This document shows, piece by piece, positions 6,904 to 11,359 of a stretch of DNA of 11,359 bases. Every line of letters begins with the position of its first letter. The stretch's first letter is position 1. Made by a program: the position numbers and the translations under genes. The notes below the pieces were generated by a model that had not been told where the DNA came from, did no database searches, and worked only from the letters and a program-made list of their open reading frames with translations. Source of the DNA: AP-15 sp035570935 (lineage in GTDB: Bacteria; Pseudomonadota; Alphaproteobacteria; ATCC43930; CGMCC-115725); the NCBI GenBank assembly GCA_035570935.1, contig DATMKU010000034.1, positions 1 to 11,359 on the forward strand. The letters are read 5' to 3'.

Positions 6904-6930
6904 CGCACTCCCGCCCCACCCTTGGCAAAG
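6889..6930 (-). other. tRNA-Gly(GCC)-like 3' remnant
   Basis: The minus strand reads TTGCCAAGG (6928-6920), as in the anticodon loop and 3' stem of tRNA-Gly(GCC). It continues with a T-arm-like GGGAGTGCGAATCCCC and ends with GTCCGCT, close to the usual acceptor 3' strand ACCCGCT. The 5' half (D arm and acceptor 5' strand) is absent to the right, the T loop has TGC rather than TTC, and no CCA follows. If real, it is a decayed partial tRNA, such as is left at an integration site. This rests on eye alignment only. Confidence 0.3.
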
Positions 6931-7079
6931 TTTAATTTTTCTGCATCCTGGAGTAGCCTGCCCCGTCCACCGCATCCGCGGTCTCTCCGTGATACCCTAT
7001 CGCCGCTCCCAGCTCCGAGGCTCGACGACCTCCGCCCGCCGGCGATCGGAAATGTCGTGCTCTTGCCGGGCGGCGCCCG

Positions 7080-7162
7080 CGCAACCACTCGCCCTGCGGC
7101 CGATCGATCTGATCACGTCGGCCCCGGCCTTGCCCATCAGGAGGGTCGCGTAAAGTCCCTGG
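7080..7162 (-). pseudogene. CaiB/BaiF-type CoA-transferase N-terminal scrap
   Basis: The minus strand reads QGLYATLLMGKAGADVIR. After a one-base shift it reads IDRPQGEW. Together they match the start of family III CoA-transferases (..GPYATMLLADMGADVIRIDRP..). The match is about 28 residues long with one frameshift, and nothing recognisable precedes or follows it. It abuts the plus-strand flavoprotein remnant at about 7156-7162. The fragment is too short for certainty. Confidence 0.4.
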
Positions 7163-7701
7163 TGGTGATCTGTGACGCGGCGATCTGGGAGACCGCCGGC
7201 AAGGCGGCGCAGATCCCGCCGAACCCGCAATTGCTCGGGTGGGGGGCGGCACGCTTTATCGCGCCGAGACGATCGAGATCCTCGCCGCGACGGCAGGGCT
7301 GCCGTCGGGAAACCTGGCCGCGACCATCGCCGAGTACAACGATGCGGTTCGTTTCAACCGCCTCTCGACGCTGTCGCCCGAGCGCTCGATCCTCAGCGGC
7401 GGGCCGCGGCGGATCGAGACGCCGCCGTTTTTCGCGATCCCGATTTGCGCCGGCATCACCAACGCGATGGGCGGTATCCCCATCGACGGGGCACGGCAGG
7501 GTGAAGCGGCCGGACAGTTCGGCGATCGCCGGCCTCTATGCCGCCGACGGCACCACCGGCGGCCTTGAAGGCGGCGGCGCCCTCGGCTATGTCGGCGGCT
7601 TGATTAAGAGCTGCGTCTTCGGCCTGCGCACCGCGGAACACGCCGCCGCATCGGCAGCTGCGATAGCGCTTACAGCTGCTGGGTGCACCGCCGTTCAGTA
7701 A
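7156..7701 (+). pseudogene. FAD-binding dehydrogenase (fumarate reductase/KstD-like flavoprotein), C-terminal remnant
   Basis: The three-frame composite reads SLVVICDAAIWETAGKAAQ, GGGTLYRAETIEILAATAG, NLAATIAEYNDAV, RRIETPPFFAIPICAGITN, AMGGIPIDG, HGRVKRPD, SAIAGLYAADGTTGGLEGG, ALGYVGGLIKSCVFGLRTAEHAA. This is the end of a fumarate reductase / 3-ketosteroid-delta1-dehydrogenase-like flavoprotein, including the G(L)YAAGxxTGG..GG FAD-binding C-terminus. Frameshifts lie at the G6 run 7241-7246 and at GGGG 7488-7491; removing one G from the latter restores DGHGRV. About 180 residues remain of a family usually around 500 long; the N-terminal FAD domain is missing. Its stop overlaps the convergent SDR stop by a few bases. 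Confidence 0.8.
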
Positions 7702-8447
7702 TAGTGCGCCCCGCCATTGACGTGGATCGTCTGTCCGGTAATGAAGCCGGCATCCTCACCGACCAGGAACAGGCAGGTCGCGGCAATCTCGTCGGGGCTG
7801 CCTTGCCGCCCGAGCGGGATGCCAGCGGCGTCCGGCAGGCGACCCTGATACCACTCCGGATTGTCGCGCCGCGTATCGATGCTGCCCGGCGAAACGACGT
7901 TTACCCGGATGTTATGAGGAGCGAATTCCGAGGCGAGCCCGCGCGCCACGCCGATCAGGCCCATCTTCGCTGCAGACAGATGTGTGCGGCCGCTACCGCG
8001 AGCGGAAATCGCGCCATCGCCGACGAAGAACAGAATGCGCCCGTAGCGATCCCTCACCATTGGCTCGATCAGCGCACGCGTCAGGTAGAGCGGCCCGTCA
8101 AGAACCACACTGCGGATCAATTCCCAGTCTGCATCGGTCGTTTCCGTGAACGGCTTGTGCGGCCGAATCGCGGCATTGTTGATCAGGATGTCGACCCGGC
8201 CGAACTCGGACAGAGCCCTGCCGGCCAAGGCCTCGACCTCTGCTTTTTTGCCCAAGTCGGCGAGAACGGCGACCGCCTTGACCCCGAGATCCCGGGCTTC
8301 ACGCGCGACGGTCTCCGCCTCCTGCTGATTGGAACGCGCGTTGACCACAACATTCGCACCTTCGCCGGCCAGCTTCAGCACGGTCGCACGGCCGATATTG
8401 CGCCCCGATCCGGTAACCAGCGCGACTTTCCCTTCAAGCTTGCCCAT
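7695..8447 (-). CDS. Short-chain dehydrogenase/reductase family protein, catalytic residues substituted
   Basis: A 250-residue classical-size SDR with an intact Rossmann fold: TGSGRNIG (12-19) for NAD(P), an acidic Asp64 loop, NNAA (90-93), and the C-terminal VNVVSPGSIDT, GRQGSPDEIAATCLFLV and TGQTIHVNGG. The active site is not classical. Where YxxxK is expected the sequence is LSAAK (Leu157, Lys161). The Ser position is Asp144 in FVGDGAIS, and the Asn of the NxxG helix is Val115 in SVVLDG. Only Lys of the N-S-Y-K tetrad remains. The start at ATG 8447 has AGGGG upstream. It diverges from the acyl-CoA dehydrogenase operon. It may be a non-redox or altered-mechanism member, or a recent loss; the frame is intact. 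Confidence 0.9.
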   Translation of the reverse strand: MGKLEGKVALVTGSGRNIGRATVLKLAGEGANVVVNARSNQQEAETVAREARDLGVKAVAVLADLGKKAEVEALAGRALSEFGRVDILINNAAIRPHKPFTETTDADWELIRSVVLDGPLYLTRALIEPMVRDRYGRILFFVGDGAISARGSGRTHLSAAKMGLIGVARGLASEFAPHNIRVNVVSPGSIDTRRDNPEWYQGRLPDAAGIPLGRQGSPDEIAATCLFLVGEDAGFITGQTIHVNGGAHYY

Positions 8448-8787
8448 GCCGCGATCACCCCTGCGATATCTGCGTCGAACTCCGACCCTCGGCCCCGCCT
8501 GTGCAGCACGATGTTTCAGAACCACGCGCTGGCCGCGACCATCGACGCGCACTGGTGCCGAGGCCGGGACCGGGTCCCGCTGATCGCCCAATGATAGCGC
8601 AATTCGCCACGCCCTCCGGTACCTTCCGCAACCGCTCGCAGCCCAGACGATCGGCAGGCTTTTGGTATTATCATGTTGACGCCTCCAACGGAGCACGTCA
8701 GGAAAATTATGGTCGATCGGGCCACCTCGATGGAAAGCCGGCCGTGAGCGCCGCCGGTCATCAGATCGAACACGCCGGGAGATCGCC
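8448..8787. promoter_or_regulatory. Divergent intergenic region between SDR and acyl-CoA dehydrogenase operon
   Basis: About 340 bp without a convincing gene, between two divergently transcribed catabolic genes, so both promoters should lie here. The only clear structure is a 15-bp dyad at 8565-8579. An AT-richer stretch near 8660-8680 (TTTTGGTATTATCATG) could hold promoter elements, but no consensus -35/-10 pair can be fixed by eye. Confidence 0.5.
8565..8579. promoter_or_regulatory. 15-bp perfect dyad CGGGACC-G-GGTCCCG
   Basis: Two perfect 7-bp arms surround the single base G8572, 118 bp from the SDR start and about 209 bp from the dehydrogenase start. It could bind a dimeric regulator controlling both directions or form an mRNA hairpin in the SDR leader. 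The role is inferred from position and symmetry. Confidence 0.35.
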
Positions 8788-9903
8788 GTGAAGTTCAGTT
8801 TTTCAAGCGAGCAGGAAGAGTTCCGCTCAAACCTGCGCCGCCTGCTGAGAGACCGTTCGCCGGCCAAGGAGGTGCGGCGGTTGATGGAGACCGAACATGG
8901 CTACGAGCGCGACGGGTGGCGCGCGATGAACTCCGCGCTCGGCCTGACCGCGATTCGCATTCCCGAAGCCTATGGCGGTTACGGGCTTGGCTTTGGCGAC
9001 CAATGCATTGTGCTGGAGGAAATGGGGCGCGCGCTGCTCTGCGCACCGTATTTCGCGACTGCGGTGCTGGCCGCCGGCGCCGTCATGAACGCGGGCTCCG
9101 AGGCGGAAAAGCAGGCGCTGCTGCCGGGCATCGCCGCCGGCGACACGACCGCGACCCTTGCCTGGGTCGAGCACAACGGGCGCTGGGACGCCGAGGGTAC
9201 GGCGTTAGCCGCGACCGCCGAACGCGGTGAAATTGTCCTGAACGGGCATAAAAGCTACGTCGTCGACGGCCACACCGCCGATCTGATCGTCGTTCTTGCC
9301 CACGCGCCGCAGGGCCTGTCGTTATTCACCGTCGATGGCAGCGCCGCCGGGCTCACCCGCCGCGTCCTCAAATCGATGGACTCGACGCGCAAATTCGCCC
9401 GGCTCGAGTTTGACCACGTGGCGGCCCGTCCGCTCGGCACGGCCGGCGGCGGGGCGGCACCGTTTGACCGCACGATGGTCGAGGCTGCGGTATGTCTGGC
9501 CAATGAGATGGTTGGCGGGGCGGAGAGGCTGCGGGAGGATGCGCTCGCCTACGCGATGATGCGCATGCAGTTCGGCAGGCCAATCGCTTCGTTCCAGTCG
9601 ATGAAGCACAAGCAGGCCGATATGCTGCTGGAGGTGGAACTGGCCAAGTCGGCTGCCTATTATGCCGCGGCCTCGCTCGACGACGGGGATGGCGACGCGG
9701 CCGCCAACGCCCATCTCGCCAAGGCTTGCGCCAGCGATGCGTATATGCAAACCGCCGTCAACGCGGTGCAGATCCATGGCGGCATCGGCTTCACCTGGGA
9801 CAATGACACGCATCTCTGGTTCAAGCGGGCAAAAAGCTCCGAGGTGTTTTTGGGCGATGCCGGCTATCACCGCGAACTGATGCTGCAGAAGTGGACGGCC
9901 TGA
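8788..9903 (+). CDS. Acyl-CoA dehydrogenase subunit with Asp at the catalytic Glu position
   Basis: A 371-residue acyl-CoA dehydrogenase family protein, expected to help introduce the alpha,beta double bond in an acyl-CoA with FAD. Order: N-terminal helical domain from FSFSSEQEEFRSNLRRLL, central beta domain with LAWVEHN and LNGHKSYVVDG, C-terminal helical domain with YAMMRMQFGRPIASFQSMKH (QFGRP at 261-265) and VQIHGGIGFTWDNDTHLWFKRA. In this family the base follows GGxGxxx and is usually Glu (commonly TWEHD); here it is Asp338. Start GTG 8788 has GGGAG at 8777-8781. It is followed after 11 bp by a second acyl-CoA dehydrogenase gene, the arrangement of FadE28/FadE29-like heteromeric enzymes. 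It is shorter than canonical homotetrameric enzymes. Confidence 0.9.
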   Translation: MKFSFSSEQEEFRSNLRRLLRDRSPAKEVRRLMETEHGYERDGWRAMNSALGLTAIRIPEAYGGYGLGFGDQCIVLEEMGRALLCAPYFATAVLAAGAVMNAGSEAEKQALLPGIAAGDTTATLAWVEHNGRWDAEGTALAATAERGEIVLNGHKSYVVDGHTADLIVVLAHAPQGLSLFTVDGSAAGLTRRVLKSMDSTRKFARLEFDHVAARPLGTAGGGAAPFDRTMVEAAVCLANEMVGGAERLREDALAYAMMRMQFGRPIASFQSMKHKQADMLLEVELAKSAAYYAAASLDDGDGDAAANAHLAKACASDAYMQTAVNAVQIHGGIGFTWDNDTHLWFKRAKSSEVFLGDAGYHRELMLQKWTA

Positions 9904-9914
9904 GGGCGACCAAT

Positions 9915-11165
9915 ATGACCGAGACCAACGAAGATACCGTCCGTGACGAAATCCGCGCCTGGCTGGAAGCAAACTGGAACCCGGACTACGGGCTGGTGGA
10001 ATGGCGTCTCAAACTGGCGGAGGCCGGGTGGGGCGTCCCGCATTGGCCGTCGCGCTGGTACGGCCGCGATCTGCCCGTCGGCCTGGTGCCGGTGGTCGAG
10101 GAGGAGTTCAAGCGCATCGGTGCGATCGGCGTCGCCAAGGTCGGCATCCGCACCCTTGCCGCCGCGACAATTCTGGAGCACGGGACCGATTTGCAGAAGG
10201 AGAAGTTCCTGCTGCGGATCCTGACTGGCGAAGATATCTGGTGCCAGTTGTTCAGCGAACCGGGCAGCGGTTCCGACGTTGCTGGCGCGGTGACGCGCGC
10301 CGACTTCCGCGGCAATCAATGGGTCGTCAACGGGCAGAAGGTGTGGACCACCAGCGCGCATAAGGCGCATTGGGGGCTGTTGCTGGCGCGTACCGACTGG
10401 GATCGGCCGAAGCACCGGGGCCTGTCGTATTTCATTATCGACATGAAGCAACCGTGTGTGACGGTGCAGCCATTGCGACAGATGAACGGCTATGCCTCGT
10501 TCAACCAGGTGTTCTTTACCGACGCGAAGGTCGAGCCTGAATTGCTCGTCTCCGATGTCGGCAACGGCTGGGCGGTGACGACGACGACCTTGATGCACGA
10601 GCGCCGCGGTGCCGACGCGCTGCGCAGCTGGGCGATCCTCTCCGAAAAGCCGGGCCGCATCTACAAGGAGGAGCGGGAGGAAATCCGCACAACGATGGAG
10701 CCCTACAAGTGGTATCCGCAGCGTGCGGGCCGCGTCGATCTGATCCTGGAACGGGCGCGGGCGAGCGGGAAGATCAACGATCCGGTGCTGCGGCAGGAGA
10801 TCGCCAAGGTGCTGGCGATGTCGAAGGCGGCGGAATGGACCGCCCGCCGCGCTCGCACGGCGCAGGAGCGCCCACAGGGCCCCGAGGGCTCCCTCGGCAA
10901 ATTGGCGTCGAGCATCATCGCCCGGGCGGCGGCTCGCGTACATACATCGCTGCTCGGGCCGGATGCGCTGCTGACCGGCGACGACAGCCCGGTGAACGGA
11001 TTACTGGCGGAGATCCTGGTCTCGGTGCCGGCCAGCTCGATCGCTGGCGGCACCGACGAGATCCAGCGCAACATCATCAGCGAACGCGTACTGAAAATGC
11101 CGCGAGAGCGGACCGGCGATACGGAAAAGCCATTCAAGGATGTTCCACGAAACACGGTGGGGTGA
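9915..11165 (+). CDS. Acyl-CoA dehydrogenase, second subunit of a paired enzyme
   Basis: A 416-residue acyl-CoA dehydrogenase. The FAD/substrate signature WCQLFSEPGSGSDV has SEPGSGSD at residues 114-121. It is followed by NGQKVWTTSAHKAHWGLLLART (WTTSAH at 144-149) and a C-terminal IAGGTDEIQRNIISERVLKMPRE (376 onwards), typical of the larger subunit in FadE28/29- or FadE26/27-like pairs acting on steroid side chains or other bulky acyl-CoAs. It lacks the GGxGYxxE motif near the C-terminus seen in single-gene enzymes, as expected for a partner subunit. Start ATG 9915 is chosen over an upstream in-frame ATG at 9891 that lies inside the previous gene; GAGGG sits at 9902-9906. The gene is intact and cotranscribed with the preceding subunit. 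Confidence 0.92.
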   Translation: MTETNEDTVRDEIRAWLEANWNPDYGLVEWRLKLAEAGWGVPHWPSRWYGRDLPVGLVPVVEEEFKRIGAIGVAKVGIRTLAAATILEHGTDLQKEKFLLRILTGEDIWCQLFSEPGSGSDVAGAVTRADFRGNQWVVNGQKVWTTSAHKAHWGLLLARTDWDRPKHRGLSYFIIDMKQPCVTVQPLRQMNGYASFNQVFFTDAKVEPELLVSDVGNGWAVTTTTLMHERRGADALRSWAILSEKPGRIYKEEREEIRTTMEPYKWYPQRAGRVDLILERARASGKINDPVLRQEIAKVLAMSKAAEWTARRARTAQERPQGPEGSLGKLASSIIARAAARVHTSLLGPDALLTGDDSPVNGLLAEILVSVPASSIAGGTDEIQRNIISERVLKMPRERTGDTEKPFKDVPRNTVG

Positions 11166-11204
11166 GACGCCGGGCCGGGCCGGAAGATCGAAGAGGCCGC
11201 AGGC

Positions 11205-11221
11205 TTGTCGCGTGGTGACAA
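11205..11221. repeat. Short inverted repeat near a second IS256-like element
   Basis: TTGTC (11205-11209) and GACAA (11217-11221) flank a 7-nt centre, about 40 bp upstream of the transposase-like start. It may be part of the terminal sequence of the element that begins here. The end of the acyl-CoA dehydrogenase gene is only 39 bp to the left. Confidence 0.3.
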
Positions 11222-11257
11222 AACCCGGCGGTTGGCGCCGCCGGAGGAGATCACGCC

Positions 11258-11359
11258 ATGACCAAGGATATCGCTGTCGAGGGCGAGGTTCCATTGCTGG
11301 GTGCGGATTGGTTTGATCCGCTGGAGGCTGGGGTTCGCCAGCGCATCCGGAGCTTCATT
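11258..11359 (+). CDS. Probable IS256-family transposase, N-terminal 34 residues (cut by window edge)
   Basis: An ATG at 11258 preceded by a strong GGAGGAGA (11243-11250) opens a frame reading MTKDIAVEGEVPLLGADWFDP and then LEAGVRQRIRSFI to the edge. The DWFDPLE.GVR..IR.FI pattern is what I know from the N-terminus of another IS256/mutator-like transposase branch, distinct from the copy at 3052. With only 34 residues the call is tentative; a catabolic gene continuing the operon is the alternative. Confidence 0.55.
   Translation, partial: MTKDIAVEGEVPLLGADWFDPLEAGVRQRIRSFI

Noticed and set aside
8501..8791. Short open frames (both strands) in the divergent intergenic region
   Set aside because: No recognisable domain or ribosome-binding site; they overlap each other and the expected promoters.
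9867..10943. 358-codon minus-strand frame opposite the second acyl-CoA dehydrogenase
   Set aside because: A shadow of a well-conserved gene; no motif of its own.
1..11359. CRISPR array, riboswitch or phage genes
   Set aside because: No regularly spaced direct repeats, no recognisable riboswitch core and no phage structural or integrase gene were seen.

Overview
The window is GC-rich with long GC-biased codons. Its gene families and one characteristic intergenic palindrome (spurious peptide MRGLVPRIHV) point to an alphaproteobacterium of the Bradyrhizobium / Rhodopseudomonas / Rhodospirillales kind, probably from soil or a similar habitat. This placement comes from family resemblance only. 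It looks like an accessory, decaying catabolic region: intact metabolic genes are separated by broken insertion sequences and gene fragments.

Layout. Positions 1-301 hold the start of an IS1182-type transposase on the minus strand, cut by the window edge. A VapBC-type toxin-antitoxin pair follows (466-1136, genes overlapping by 4 nt) with a perfect 10-bp palindrome just upstream that could be its operator. Next is an intact FMN-dependent alpha-hydroxy acid dehydrogenase (1209-2402), then the intergenic palindromic repeat (about 2415-2510). From 2520 to 4440 lies an IS graveyard. An IS630-type transposase has lost its start codon and its frame and is interrupted by an IS256-type element. That element is itself frameshifted and truncated. 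About 280 bp of unassigned DNA follow, then a reverse-strand 5' fragment of a second IS630-type transposase.

Positions 4493-6465 carry a minus-strand pair, a GNAT acetyltransferase followed by a Bcr/CflA-type drug efflux transporter, overlapping by ATGA and surely cotranscribed. From 6466 to 7155 there is no intact gene: palindromes, a tRNA-Gly-like 3' remnant with an intrinsic-terminator-like hairpin, and a short CaiB-like CoA-transferase scrap. That scrap abuts, head to head, the C-terminal remnant of a flavoprotein dehydrogenase (7156-7701) broken by two homopolymer frameshifts.

The right third is catabolic. A minus-strand SDR protein (7695-8447) has lost three of the four classical catalytic residues. 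Divergent from it is a two-gene operon of acyl-CoA dehydrogenase subunits (8788-9903 and 9915-11165), of the type that forms heteromeric enzymes in side-chain or cyclic acyl-CoA beta-oxidation. The first subunit has Asp where the family normally has its catalytic Glu. An IS256-like transposase start (11258 to the edge) follows 92 bp later.

Taken together, the acyl-CoA dehydrogenase pair, SDR, flavoprotein and CoA-transferase remnants look like parts of a degradation cluster for a hydrophobic acid or steroid/terpenoid-like substrate, eroded by transposons. I see no CRISPR array, no phage structural genes and no clearly new multi-gene system. The most interesting items are the SDR without its catalytic Tyr/Ser/Asn, the Glu-to-Asp acyl-CoA dehydrogenase, the candidate vapBC operator and the tRNA-like remnant beside the gene debris.
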